64,000 nt of DNA from Rhabdophis nuchalis (GCA_039707465.1 CM077644.1:98940375-99004374); one strand, 5' to 3'; shown: positions 1 to 32,099, numbered from the stretch's first letter. Made by a program: numbers and translations. Notes: a model not told the origin generated them from the letters alone.

Positions 1-1719
1 AAACACTGACAAATTTATACTTATAGATCTGATAAGGAAAAAAAGTGGTATAAGGTGGATCCAACTCTGAATATTACAAAGGTAAATTTTCCTATCCTGC
101 AGTCAGCAGTGCAAATTTGGAAGAGCTGAGGGGGGAATGTCGGTGCAATCTTAGTTTGGAAAGGTCTTTCCTGGGTCCTTTTAATATATTTATTTCCTGC
201 TGCTACTAGAACAGCTGTGCACAGGGTATCATGGAAGGAACTACTGAAGACAGGCATCCTGTTTTTCCAAGTGGGACTTTAGCCTCACTTGGCATACCTG
301 CCAATCTTGTACTGCTGCAAAAGTTTATTGGCAATGATTGAAAATATTTCCCTGCAATAGTGATTTTGACTTCTTGACTTGCAGCGTTAAATTTGTGCTT
401 TCCTTAAATGAAATTGGGGTACAATTGGGGGTGAGTGGATGTCAGAGAGAAAGATCTGGTGAGGCCGTCTGCCATTTCTTTGTTGATGTCCACGATGGAA
501 CAGGCTCTGTGCCATAGTGCATTTCCCCTAGGTGAACATTAGTAGTTCTTTTGTCACTAGCTTGGGGAAAGATGGGTATTATGGTGATTGGTTCCCTCTA
601 TCCTTTCCATTAAAGGGCAACAGTTTGGGAAGAGGCTTCAGTAGAGTCGACACAACTTAAAAACACAGTTAAAAGTTCTGTTTCATACTCCTGTCATCTC
701 AAAAAAAAAAAACATCCAGCATGCAAGAGAAAATACTATGGAGATTTAAAACAAGCCAAGGCAGGTTGCCCAATAAGCCTCATGACATAACAGAATTAGC
801 AGTTGGAAGATTGGCAAGCAAATAAATGATTGTGATCCTCAAGAGAAAACTTAAATCTGTCTACCCACTGAATTAGCTAGAATGCTGACATCCAACCATT
901 ACTCCAGTGCAGCTCAAGTAGTTGCAGCTTCTAAGCTGTGCATCATGTGATTGAAAGGATTTTCAAAAGTTTATTCTAATCACCTGGGTAATATTTTCAG
1001 ACTTGCTGGCAGCTAAAAGTTGACAATGCTGATGTAAAGTAGGTTCGGAATTTGGAAGTGATTTATCTCAAAACATCTGGAGGTCACTAAAAATGGGAAA
1101 TGAATTCAGACAAGAAATTGGATAAAAGTGCCGGAATTCCTTAATTTGACACTGGGCTAATTAAAAGTTCATTAAAAAAAAATCAGAACAATTCCCTTTT
1201 TACAGCTTTGAAAGTAGGAGTTGGAAGAGAATTTAAAAGGATCTTCCTATAGCAGAGAATATCCCCCCCCCCCCCCCCCCATATTTTTGTATGGCTTGCT
1301 GCCACATAAAGACTTAATATCTGTGGATACAGATAAACTTTATTCTGAGGAAAAGTGGAACAATAGTTCAATGCAAGCAAGTTATGTGGGGTTTGGTAAA
1401 ACAAGAAAACACTAACTTAATTTTATACACATCAGTAGGGGTTCAGGTGATGGTCTCTTAACAGGAGTCAACTTGCATTTTGATATTCCTTAGAAATGGA
1501 GTTAAAAATCCAAATTATCACGTTTGCAGAAACCAATGGCATACAAATAGTATGAAGTATATTTACTTGCCCAACCATCCCTATTAATCTTTAATTTTCT
1601 ACTTTGCTCATTCCATTTCCTCGTTAGGGCTTCTATTCGCACAGCAAACAAGCTTGCAAAATCCATGCTTGTTTTTTTTTTTTAAAAAAAATGGGCCAAT
1701 GACGTTTAATTTCAGCCCA
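1..1719. other. AT-rich non-coding DNA
   Basis: No supportable gene. The only distinct feature is a run of about 18 C at 1263-1280. Confidence 0.6.
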
Positions 1720-2480
1720 TGGCACTTTCGTGGACCTGTAAGGTCTACTGGGAAATAGGTTTGTGCGATGGAAGTCGGGATGATGAGTTGGGGCGAGTGA
1801 CCACGTTTGCTTTTGCAATACAAGGAAGGAGGCTTAAGTGTGGGTGGCTGCTCGCCGCGGGAGCAAAAATCATTAACCGCAACGAGGGGACGGTGCGTGG
1901 TTTGGCTGCGTTGCGGACACGAGAGGGCAGCAGCCAAATGCTTATGCTCTCTTTAAGGTTTAGGAAGAGAGAGAGCTAGGTGGAGGAGAGAGCGTTTTAA
2001 CCGTAGAAATCCGGCGCCGGAAAGGGACGCCATTCAATCTCCTTTCAAGGATTGGCGTAAGCGCCCTGTCTGACGGGCGGCCGGAGAGCAGCAGAAATAC
2101 GAGGGACGGATTAAGCAACCGAGCCGTATGTAGGTGGTTGCACGATGCATTCCGCTGCGCTTTCCTCAAAGCAGAGACAATTTTTTATTTTTTTTTGAGG
2201 CGGGCACGTTTCAATACAACGCACCATTTTATTTTGGGAGCGTTTGGCAGAGTAGAAACCGCAGCGGCTGTAGTGAGCTGAAGTTAACGGTCTGTCAAAG
2301 GCCCCGCAGTAAGCGGCGGCTTATGTGGCTGGCAAAAGCAAAGAGCGGGCAGTTGTGAAAGCGAGTAAGGACCTCAGTGCTTTCCCTAAACGTTGGGACC
2401 ATGTCCAGTTGTCGAAGCGCTGCGAAAAATCCGGACGACGGCTAGGGGGCAGCAAAGCTAGGGATAGTCTGCAAGTTTGC
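1720..2480. promoter_or_regulatory. CpG-rich promoter-like block
   Basis: This GC-richer stretch with many CpG dinucleotides is bounded by AT-rich DNA. It contains a direct CCAAT joined to TGACGT (1696-1705), an ETS-type CCGGAA (2017-2022) and an inverted CCAAT, ATTGG (2051-2055). That set is typical of housekeeping or bidirectional promoters. No convincing coding exon or transposon match was seen within it. RNPC3 adjoins amylase in mammals as I recall it, but no RNPC3 coding sequence is visible here. Confidence 0.45.
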
Positions 2481-2750
2481 AGGCGAGAAATGATAGTGAG
2501 AGGGTTTGGTTTTTTGTTTTTGTTTTTGCAGAGTTGACCTCCCTCCGCCCTTGATGGCCCAGTCAGGTCTGCATTTGCTCCCTTGTCCATGCCCAGGCAG
2601 GAGAATCCGACACCCTTATTCATATTTAAGGCCCAAGATCAAGGTAATGTGGAAGATGCGTGAAGGTGCAGCTTCCAGTAGTTGAAAGAACATCGGTATG
2701 TCTATGTGTTTTCTTCTCTGGGATTGGGAAAGGCACATTGCCCGTAAGCC

Positions 2751-2960
2751 AGTGTTTTCCAAAACTGCGGTCACCAACTGGTGGTCTGGGGACCACTGGA
2801 GGTGCACCAGAAAATTTTGGTGGTCTGCAGAAAAAGTATTTACTTTTTTTTATATTGCATTAAATATATTTATCTTTTTTAAAAGATTCATACTAGTGGT
2901 CTGTGGGATTTAAAATTAGGAATGTAGTGATCCCTGAGGTCTGAAAGGTTGGCGACTCCT
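2751..2960. mobile_element. Degraded hAT-like short element
   Basis: It begins with cagtgttttccaaaac and contains ctggtggtctgggg. It ends with ggttggcgactcctg, resembling the inverted termini of short hAT elements. Target duplications are not clear. Confidence 0.4.
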
Positions 2961-4675
2961 GTTCTAAAAGATAACCCTAGGCCTCTGGAGTCTCCCAGAA
3001 CCTTTTGCAGAGTTCCCAAATGGCTCAGATTTATGATGGACCTGAAAAAAGTAATTTTATCGTTTACGACTCCCCCACAGCCACATAATCGCCAATTCTG
3101 TTCTTCACTGCCAGCTTTCAATAAGCAGAATCAATAGAGAAGCTAGCAATAAAATTGGAAGTCATAGAATTGTTGGTTTCAATTGTGGTCAGGATTACCT
3201 ATAAATAACCACCTTAATTCCCGGATGAGAGGACTACTTATCCTTAATAATTCTGTCTTGTCAGGATTTAGTTAATACTTACAAACTATTAGTCCAGAAC
3301 ACACACAGCCTTTGCTGAGTCTCATTTATATAGAGGACTAAAGGTACTATCAAGCATATTGATTGTCCGTTTACCCCACTCTTGTTGCCCACTCTGAATA
3401 GCTTCATAATGTATTAAGTCATACAGGTAGTCCTTGACTTACAACCAACACACAAGGATAAAAAAGATTATAACTTCTATCTGTGGAGTAGTAATGTTCT
3501 TCCATTTAATTGCAAAGGCTGCCTTGATGACATGTTGTAAATGCCCAGAAATGTTTACTAGTCCCCCCAAAGTGTTCCTTCTTTGATTAATTCAACAAGT
3601 AGCTTTCAACATCTGATGGGAAAGTATAAAACACAACTTAATCTTGTAAGGAAAACAATTCTGAACTGAGTAGATTCCGATTTACAAGGGACAGAGCTTA
3701 TTGAGCAGTTTGTAGATTTCTGGTCTGCCACTGTTTGACTGGATTTACTGCAGTTGCAAAACTTGATTTCCTCACTGAAAATGGGCCGGTGTCACATTTA
3801 TTCCTTCCAAGTAGCTCTGCTTCCAGTTATGATCATAAAGTACAGGGATAGCAGATGGTAGCTATCTGACAACTTGGACAATATAAACTAGAGTACTCTG
3901 TAGTGTAACATATTCTTAAGGAAAAGATCAGTTCAACTTTGCCAATCAAACTCCTTCACTCTTCTGGGTTTTTTCTTTCTTTTCTGAAGCACTAGTAGTA
4001 TGGATTTCTTTAAAGTACCAGCATGAGACTGTTCAGTGCATCATACAACTCTGAGGTAAAGAAGTACGGAAAATATTTTTTGCAAGGATCTGTGGCTGAC
4101 TAAGAACCATTTACAAAAACAAATCCTCTGTTAAGTTCTTCTAAGCCAAAACTATATGAGTGATTTTTTTTTTTTTTTAAAGGAAGTTACTTGGAATTTT
4201 TCTTTCTAATATGACATATTTGGACTTCTTGCTTGCTGGCTTCTTATGTTTTAGAATTTCATACTCTCCTTCCATTCCTTCAGCTTGGCTGTTGCTTAGA
4301 CAGGGCTTCAAAGGACTATCTGCCAATCTCAAGGCAATATTTAAAATCTTCGGTCTTCTATAAATATTGAAGATTTGTGGATGAGCCCCAGTTTATGGAA
4401 AGACTTCATGTGTACGAACTGCCTGTTTCAACTTTTAAAAGATGTGTAAAACTTAGATGCCTACAACAAACGCTTGGAGCTCAGTGTTCTTGGGCTCCTT
4501 AAAGGGTATGACTTAGCAAAATTTGGTGAAAAATTATAAACCACTTCCTTTGGGGTCTTTTTTGACTTAAAAATAAAAGAAAAACGAGTATAGTAAGCTT
4601 TGATGGTTTGAAGAATTGAAGAACATTTGCTAATGATTAGGATTAGGGTCTGTGTTACATAACATAGGTTTTAAT
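2961..4675. other. Non-coding DNA
   Basis: No gene or clear transposon. A terminus-like fragment (caggtagtccttgacttac) at about 3425-3445 matches the squamate repeat seen again near 6700 and 40750. Confidence 0.5.
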
Positions 4676-4678
4676 TAC

Positions 4679-4738
<60 letters not shown>
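4676..4738. repeat. (AAT)n microsatellite
   Basis: About 20 uninterrupted AAT units. It leads directly into the palindromic unit that follows. Confidence 0.9.
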
Positions 4739-4915
4739 CTTTATTGTCATTGTAAAAATTACAATGAAATTGGTTTTAACTTCACTGGTGCAAAATTATA
4801 ACAGAAACAAAAAAAGAGAGAAAAGAAAAAAGAAAAAGCTAGCATGTACATGGAGTAATAATCATCATCATCATCATCTTTATTGTCATTGTACTAAAAT
4901 TACAATGAAATTGGT
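4739..4915. repeat. Two copies of a short palindromic repeat with (ATC)n
   Basis: The hairpin-forming motif tttattgtcattgta...tacaatgaaattggtttt occurs at about 4740-4775 and again at about 4878-4918. The second is preceded by (ATC)n. It is probably the 3' end of an interspersed repeat that ends in a trinucleotide tail. Confidence 0.55.
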
Positions 4916-5454
4916 TTTCTTCCAATCTGGCTGTGGCTGTGAAGCTTGGGGATAGGTGAAACTATGGGGAAAGGTGATGTAATGCATGTGCAGGTTTCTC
5001 TCAATGACTTGCCCAAGCAAGAATGTAAATTTAAGCTGTTATACAGCCCTTGCACCTACAATCGTCACAGCATCGCCATGGTCACATGATTGAAATTTGG
5101 ATGTTTGGCAATTGGCATTTTTAGAGTTTGCAGCAGCAATCACATCCAGAAAAGCACACACAGGCAACTGATTCAGCAGGATTCATTAACTTCTCTTTAT
5201 CTATATAAATAAAAATGTAAAATAGTTTGTACGAATCCACTAATCTCAAAAACTACTGGACCGATTTACACCAAACTTTCACACAATGTAGCCAAGGACT
5301 TCCGATAATAGAATAGCTACTCATTTTGTACCTAGCAAACGTGTATCGTGTGTTAGGTAAACACAAATAAAAGATACTAACTGAAAAATGTTTTTACTCC
5401 CTGTAACTCCGCCCACCAACAGTCATTAACTACGGAGGCCTCTTAGGGCCAAAA

Positions 5455-5757
5455 AGGCACTGGAGTCAAACTATTCTCCAAAGCACGTGAGGGCAGAACA
5501 AGAAGCAATGGGTGGAAACTAATCAAGGAGAGAAGCAACTTAGAACTGAGGGGAAATTTCCTGACAGTTAGAACAATTAACCAGTGGAAGAGAAATTGCC
5601 TCCAGAAGTTGTGAATGCCCCAACACTGCATGTCTTCAAGAAGATGTTGGATAGCAATTTGTCTGAAATGGTATAGTGCTTCCTGCCTAGGCAGGGAGTT
5701 GGACTAGATGACCTCCAAGGTCCCTTCCAACTCTGCTATTGTATTATTGTATTATAG
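5455..5757 (+). mobile_element. CR1 LINE 3' end inside Helitron A
   Basis: It matches the last ORF2 codons and 3' end of the CR1 at 41311-42055, including the terminal ggtcccttccaactctgctattgtatt stretch, and ends in a TATTG-type tail. ORF remnants are out of frame. Confidence 0.8.
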
Positions 5758-6075
5758 TAGATAGGGGAATATATAGATAGGGAGAAATACAGTAGGTACG
5801 TAGGTAGGTAGGTAGATAGAGGGATAGATAGGGAGAAATACGTTAGGTAGGTTGGTAGGTAGGGGGATAGATAGAGAGGAAGAAATACAGTAGGTATGTA
5901 GGTAGGTAGGTAGGTGTATGGATAGATAGCGAGAAATACAGTAGGTAGGTAGATAGAGGAATAGAAAGAGGGAGAAATACAGTAGGTAGGTAGGTAGAGG
6001 GATAGAGAGGGGGAAATACAGTAGGTAGGTAGGTAGATAGAGGGAGAAAGGAAGAAATACAGTAGGTAGGTAGGT
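5757..6075 (+). repeat. TAGG/TAGA minisatellite in Helitron A
   Basis: About seven imperfect units of 40-50 nt, each with several TAGG repeats followed by gagaaatacag. The same unit occurs in Helitron B (17735-17850) and, reversed, at 56160-56430. Confidence 0.8.
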
Positions 6076-6185
6076 TGGGGGTTATATGGTGGTTGTGTGT
6101 ATGTGTGCAGGTGTAGATCTACACACAGATTGGTTGGCCATTTAACCACACTGGGGCACAGCAACGCGTGGCCGGGTATAGCTAG

Positions 6186-7445
6186 TATATAATATAACAC
6201 ATGAAATAAGTATACAATACCAACAGCAGGTTTTCCAACATGATAGCAAATATAAGCAAACACAGGCAGAGGAGAGGAGTTTTTAGTTTCAGTTTAGAGC
6301 AGCAGACTAGTTTAGAGCTCAGCACAGACTCAGAGCTACAGAGCTAAGCCACGCCCAGGCTCCTTGCTGTCTTGTCGTTGCTCACACATCAAATACTGTT
6401 TTAGTTTCCAAACAGTCCCCATTGGCTGACCTGTCTATGAATATTCATACTCTGACAGCATTTATGAATGTTGCAGCCACCTGGGTTCATGCCATTTGCA
6501 ACCTTCCCAATTGGCTTTCAACAAGAAAAGACAATGGGGGAATATGGATTCACTTAATGACTGCACGGTTCACCGAGCAACTGTAGTGATTTGTGTAACA
6601 ACTATAGCAAAAAAAAAAGATTATAAAATTGGGTGCAACTCACTTAACAACAGTCTGGCTTAACTGGAAATTCTAGATCCAATTGTAAGTTGCGGACTAC
6701 CTGTATGACAATTCCCCTAAAATCCCAAGGTTGAGGTCTGTTTCCTTGATGATACAATCTGCTTCTCAAAGCTTCCTTAGACAATCACTCCAAAAGAAAT
6801 AACTTTAGAATAAAGGAACAACAACAGCGACAGGAATAAAGCTTGGGTTTCTTGTGTATTGCACTTGAACTGGCAAATTCCATTTCCAGATCCAAATTCC
6901 CCAGTCCACCTTCTTGGCGAATAGGTGTTTATTAGGTTATAGAGAATTTGGTCTTCCTTACTTATATACTTAACTTATACTAAGAGAGGTTCTTAGAAGA
7001 TATTGCAGCATTTCTTAAGCAATTTTCTATCCACATACACTCCATTTCACGAACAAGCCAAGTCTAACCCATCCCAAGTCCTTACCCTTTCACATTCTGG
7101 CCCATACTCCAGTTCTGGAAACACAAGGAGACAGTGCTGATGGAATCCAAAGTCATTGCTGTCCCCTTTTACAGTCTCATAAATCTTGCAGCAGGGCCAA
7201 CTGAAGGCTATTTATTTTTTTGCAGGACCTATGTGACCCATATATAATGATTCTCAGAGGCTCATAACAATTCCTAAAAAAAGAAGAATAAAAATAGAAG
7301 TACCCTTCCCCTCCACCAGGTGCCAGACCAAGCAGCTTCACGGAGCTATAATACAAAAGCAGCAAATTGGAACATCTAAACAGTGAATTAGCTTTGATAC
7401 AAAGATGCAGCCCAAATTATTTTGGCCTACTGAGAAAGTCTACAC
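6186..7445. other. Non-coding DNA with a squamate MITE-like fragment
   Basis: About 6545-6715 contains cacttaacaac and ttgtaagttgcggactacctg, the terminus of a common squamate repeat. Nothing coding was seen. Confidence 0.5.
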
Positions 7446-7783
7446 CAGGGGTCTCCAACCTTTTTTGCACCAGGGACCGGTTTCATTTTAAAGAAAATTC
7501 TGCGGACCGGCTGGCGTAAAGGAGGAGCGGGGGGGGGGGGGGAGAACAGGCGGCGCATGCGGGGGGGGGAACAGGCGGCGCATGTGCACGCGGGGGGGAG
7601 AGTCAGCTCACTCGGCCCTCTAGGGCCTCCAACAGCGCGAATGGCCGCGCCTGTGCTCTCCCGCATCCGGTGCGCGCTCTGCCCAGGGGGCTGCTCCCTC
7701 CTCCTCCTCTCGGGCCCTGCGGCCCGGTTCCTATCAAGCCACGGACCGGCACCGGTCCGCGGACCGGGGGTTGGGGACCCCTG
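7446..7783. mobile_element. Non-autonomous hAT with 8-bp target duplication
   Basis: Ends are CAGGGGTCTCCAACC and GGTTGGGGACCCCTG. Flanking 8-mers GTCTACAC (7438-7445) and GTCTAGAC (7784-7791) differ by one base. The interior is GC-rich with ggaccgg repeats. Same family as 48345-48664. Confidence 0.88.
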
Positions 7784-7791
7784 GTCTAGAC

Positions 7792-9283
7792 AACAATGAA
7801 ATACTAGCTCTGTCTTTATTGCAAGGTTACATTAATAGAATCTTGCAAGTTAGAAAATTCCTCCTAATCTTTGCATTCTATGAGTTAATGATTCATTTTC
7901 CTTTCAAATATCATTTTTCTTCTTTCCAGAGTGCCTCTCTTGATGATTAAGCTGAATTCCATGCTTTCCGTTGGGACCTCTTAGAAACAACTGAGTGGCC
8001 ATTCATTTTAACTAAAATTAATTTATACAATGCCTTTTTTCCTCCTCTGAGCTTCCCTTTAGCGTTGTCCTCTTACAGAGTGTGGCCCTTCTATGAAAAG
8101 GATTACTTATATCCTTGATATCTACAATTGAGGGTGTTGCTTAAGAGAGAATTTTAAAAATTCAAATTCCAGCCAAGCAAATAGCATGGTTCTGGTTGGG
8201 CATTGATTAGACGAGCAAAGGACTTGTTTTTAGAACTCAGGAGAAACAGGATTCTAGAATCTTGAAAAGATCATCCAAGAATAGAGAATAGTAGAGTCAA
8301 TCACTACTGTATATCGAGGTTAATAAAACTGCCAAGGGAGAAGGACTAAATAAGGTTGTGTTCTCTTGGGAACCTTCTGTTGACACCACAGCTTGAGCTA
8401 GGCTTCTTAGGTGCATAATTAAATTTAATGAGTTGCCACGGGGAAACCTAGTTGAATCATTTGCCCATAGATATGTTTATCATGGGAGGCCTCTCATATA
8501 TAAGATCATTACATAGGTGTTTTTGTTTTTTACATTTCTTGGACTTGGCAAGTTCCAACTCCCAAGAGTTTTGTAGAGTTCCTCAAAAGTGTAAATTATC
8601 TATCTTTTGGACCTTTGCAGAGGTGATGCTTAGTGAGTTTGAGTACACAGTTCTGTGAAGATTTTTTTCCTATTAAGCTGAAATGAGCTCTCTGGAAAGC
8701 TGGATGGTTCTTTTTTGGAAAGTTAGAAAAGTAAATACAGTTTCTAGTTGGGTTATTCACACTTCTTGCTAAACTTCCTGAGTGATCCCAGCTACTTGCT
8801 TTTCAGAAAAAGCCCATCAGCAATGAAATGTATACCAAAAAGAAAAGAAAAATCTGTTGTGCATGCCCTGTTGAAATGTAAGATAAAATAATATTGAGAA
8901 GCTTTGGGAGAAGGGTGGGGGAAATGTGATTGGAAGTACTCTACTACCTTTCTCAGCTTGAAAATGTTCAACTAGGCTTCATATCATCAGCAGAGACAAT
9001 ATGAATAATGTTCACATGAGGTTCAATATAATGATGTTACCAAGTTGGTAATGAAATGTCTGGAAGCAAACAGTCAAGTTCAGAGAGCACCAAGGACTCC
9101 ACAGTTCAACCCTGAGCTACAAATATTCTCTTAGGTTATCCCAGCAGAGAGCAACATAGAAAGAGAACAGTTGTTACTCCTTGAATTACCTCAATCATGA
9201 ACAAATGTAATGGCTGCTATCTGCCTGTCCAAATGGATCTGAGCCCTCTTGCTTTTTTCCTCTGCTCTGCTATGCAAGTATCC

Positions 9284-9284
<1 letters not shown>
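7792..9284. other. Non-coding DNA
   Basis: No gene, RNA or clear repeat was recognised. Confidence 0.5.
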
Positions 9285-9347
<63 letters not shown>

Positions 9348-9402
9348 TCCTTCCTTCCTTCCTTCCTTCCTTCTTTCCTTCCTTCCTTTCTTTCTTTCTT
9401 TC
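9285..9402. repeat. (TTTC)n/(TTCC)n microsatellite
   Basis: About 28 tetranucleotide units, TTTC changing to TTCC towards the right. It creates spurious long reading frames on both strands. Confidence 0.95.
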
Positions 9403-9906
9403 ACCTATTTCCATTTCTAGCATCTTTCTCTTCTAAAATTTCTTTCCACCCACTCTGGAGATAATTACAATCTTGGCAGCTCCCACACTCCATTAGTCCA
9501 TCCTCTTGATGGTTCCTGCAGCCAGCTTGAATTGCAATCTGCAGCAATAAAAAGATGTAGCATCTACTTTGTTCCAGGACCTTCCTTCAGCACCTGTTGC
9601 AGTGGAATTTTCAGTGTCAGCTCCTCCAGTTTTCTGGGAACAACTACAACAACAAAAAAACCCTCATCCCCCAGCTCCTTCTCTAAATTCTTCTCTCACT
9701 TTTCCAACCATTAACATTGTATCCTTATCAGAAGTTGTATTTCATCATTTCATTACATTCTCTTCCACATAGCAGAGGCAAGTGACATCTTGCTCTTTTA
9801 ATAAATTAGGAAGAATTCTATTTCCCCCCCTTATTTCAGACTCACACGTTTCCTTGTCTATGATGCCTGCAGTTCTAATGGCTATCTGTTAGCTATGTAT
9901 TTAAAT

Positions 9907-10512
9907 CAGGGCTGTTAAACTCCCGGCCCACGGGTCAGATGCATCACATGCTGGCCATGCCAGGGGTGGGTTCCCGCCAGTTCTAACCTTTTCTATAGAA
10001 GAGGACCCACAAATCTACAGTGCTGTTTAGAACCGGTTCCAGCTCCCTCCCCCCACCCGTCTGCACATCATCAAGATGAAGAGGGAGAGGAGGAATTCTG
10101 GGAGTTGAAGTCCACAAGTCTTAAAGCTGTGAAGTTTGAACACCCCTGGGAGTTTTTCCTAAAGGGTTAGGGGTGCAAGGGTCTTGTAACTTGACAGCTT
10201 TAAGACCTGCGTGCTTCAAATGCCATAGTTTCTGAGCCAACGTTTTGATTGCTAAGCAAGAGCATTGTTAAGTGAGTTTCACCATATTTTACAAGTTGGC
10301 CATGCCCACCCAGTCACATGGCTGGCAAGCCACTCCTGCCCGGTCACATGGTCGGCAAGCCACTCCCACAAAGCAGGCCACACCTACAGAAGAGATTCTA
10401 AAAATTTTTGAAACCTACTACTGGGCCATGCCCACATCTGGTTTAGCGAAGGGGGAAAAAGTCCCAATACGTCATGTAATGCTGCCGTGACAACGTGAGT
10501 TTGACACCCCTG
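9907..10512. mobile_element. hAT element (CAGGGGTGTCAAACTC family) with a nested hAT
   Basis: Inverted ends cagggctgttaaactc and gagtttgacacccctg are flanked by perfect 8-bp duplications ATTTAAAT (9899-9906, 10513-10520). Same family as 20221-20349 and 49868-49989, but enlarged by a second element. Confidence 0.9.
9961..10423. mobile_element. Nested hAT of the CAGGGGTGGGTTTC family
   Basis: It starts caggggtgggtt and is flanked by 8-bp duplications GGCCATGC (9953-9960, 10424-10431), lying inside the outer hAT. It carries ggccatgcccacccagtcacatgg, shared with 30398-30832 and 54210-56155. Its right end is worn. Confidence 0.8.
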
Positions 10513-10530
10513 ATTTAAATGTTCTCTACT

Positions 10531-10540
10531 AAAGATGGTT

Positions 10541-10601
<61 letters not shown>

Positions 10602-10615
10602 GATAGATAGATAGA
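10531..10615. repeat. (GATA)n microsatellite
   Basis: About 18 GATA units with one interruption. GATA (Bkm-type) repeats are well known in snakes, which fits but does not prove the host. Confidence 0.95.
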
Positions 10616-10991
10616 GATAGAAACAACAGTAGAGTGTATTAAATTAAATAAGGTGTTTAAGTGGGTCTGATGTCCTCTGCTTAGAGTTGCTGTAGAGCAG
10701 ATTTAGGAGGTTTATTGTATTATTATTATTTATGATCCATTCATATCTTCAAATAAAACATGAATGGAATGGGGCTTTAGGTTTGTGTGAATGGCTGCTT
10801 TGGATTTCAAATATTGCTAATTTGGCAGCTTGCAAAGGTGAGGAAAACAGGAGGAGGAACAAATATTATGTTTTTGCTGCCTTGAGTTATTTATAAAAAT
10901 CACAAAAGCAGGATATAAATATATGCATGCAGTACATACTCCCATCCCATCAGTATTTCCAAAGTTCACTATTTGAACCTCACTCTCTCAC

Positions 10992-11310
10992 CATGATGGC
11001 AAACCTATAGCACAGGTGGCAGGCGGAACCATTTGTCAGGGCACGCGAGGCATTGCCCTGTCAGCTCCAGCGTGCATGTGCACACTGGCCAGCTGATTTC
11101 GGCCCTCTTTTGAGGCCATTTTTCACCCTTCAGAGGCTTCCCTGAAAAACCAGCCCTACAGGCAAACCAGAAATTTGGGAATAGACTTCCGGTTTGCTCG
11201 TAGGACAGTTTTTCGCCGTCCGGAGCCTTCAGGAGGCTTCCCTGAAGGCTCTGGAAGGCAAAAAACAGCCTTAAGGCCAAACCAGAAGTCACTTCAGAGA
11301 TTTTTGGCTG
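10992..11310. mobile_element. Partial hAT of the GATGGCGAACCTATGGC family
   Basis: The left end catgatggcaaacctatagc resembles 12040-12412. The interior shares gtcagggcacgcgaggcattgccctgtcagc. The right end is missing. Confidence 0.6.
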
Positions 11311-11575
11311 TGCCTTTTAACTGCTAGTTGATATTCATGATATGCCTATGCACCTGAATCTGATAAAATATTTTATGTTTATGCCTGCTTGTAGTTGGGC
11401 TTAGTATGTAAACAGAGACTTACTTTTCTCTGAACTTTGGTTGAGCCTGGTGAACAAACAAAAGTGTCTTCTGCCTTGTTAATACTTAGTTCTTGTGTGA
11501 TGATGATGAAGAAGAATAATAATAATAATATATGGCTTTAAACATAGTGTTGACTATAAGCCAGAATTTAAAGTG

Positions 11576-11656
11576 TATAATTGGTAAAGGTGCTATGTTC
11601 TCCAACAGGAAAGCAAGAGGCTACTGAGGAACATAACACTATGTGCCAAAGCGGAC
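11576..11656 (+). promoter_or_regulatory. Start region of amylase copy 1: weak TATA-like box and possible splice acceptor
   Basis: TATAAT at 11576-11581 lies 81 nt before the ATG, a poor match and further out than the TATA box of copy 2. At 11600-11608 the sequence ctccaacag followed by G resembles a 3' splice site. The DNA after it (agcaagagg) aligns roughly with the presumed transcribed leader of copy 2. Copy 1 may therefore receive a non-coding 5' exon from upstream; this is inference. Confidence 0.35.
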
Positions 11657-31761
<20,105 letters not shown>

Positions 31762-31930
31762 TATATGCTGATGAACATTTCTCCTGTTTGATTGGTTTCT
31801 GTTCTCTGTGTATTATAAAGCTGATTTTATACATAATTATTTATTACTTGTATAGGCTGGTTCTATCATAACTCATGATGTTATACAATGTTACAGCCAT
31901 GCAATTCAAAACAATACCAAAAGCATGTGG

Positions 31931-31936
31931 AATAAA
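31931..31936 (+). terminator. Polyadenylation signal AATAAA of amylase copy 1
   Basis: Canonical AATAAA 170 nt after the stop codon, in AT-rich sequence. This gives a short 3' UTR, as expected for amylase mRNAs. No competing signal lies closer to the stop. Confidence 0.7.
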
Positions 31937-32099
31937 ATAATATAAACTTTTAACAGACCAGTTATTCTGCAAGGAATCCATTTCTATCCATTTCTAATCC
32001 AAGACCTGGGAGAAGAGCCATGCTTTTAAGGATTGTTTAAATATAGTCAGTGAAGTCCACATGAATATCTGGGGGAGAGTGTAATTTGAAAGAGGATAG

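Larger units (their letters stand above)
5200..6185 (+). mobile_element. Non-autonomous Helitron, copy A
   Basis: It starts TCTATATAAATAAAAATG after an A and ends GGTATAGCTAG before a T, the A|T insertion site and TC...CTRR ends typical of Helitrons. An imperfect stem (ggcac/gtggcc) lies about 10 nt before CTAG. The ends are nearly identical to the element at 16620-17939. It has no Rep/helicase coding capacity. The interior holds a CR1 3' end and a TAGG-rich minisatellite. Confidence 0.8.

Noticed and set aside
2641..2660. Possible splice donor (caag|gtaatg) after the CpG-rich block
   Set aside because: A single weak donor with no identifiable exon or partner acceptor; not enough to call a transcript.
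5736..6263. 175-codon Tyr/Leu/Pro-rich minus-strand frame
   Set aside because: It is the TAGG minisatellite of Helitron A read in reverse.
9197..9464. Ser/Phe/Leu-rich open frames
   Set aside because: They come from the (TTTC)n microsatellite.
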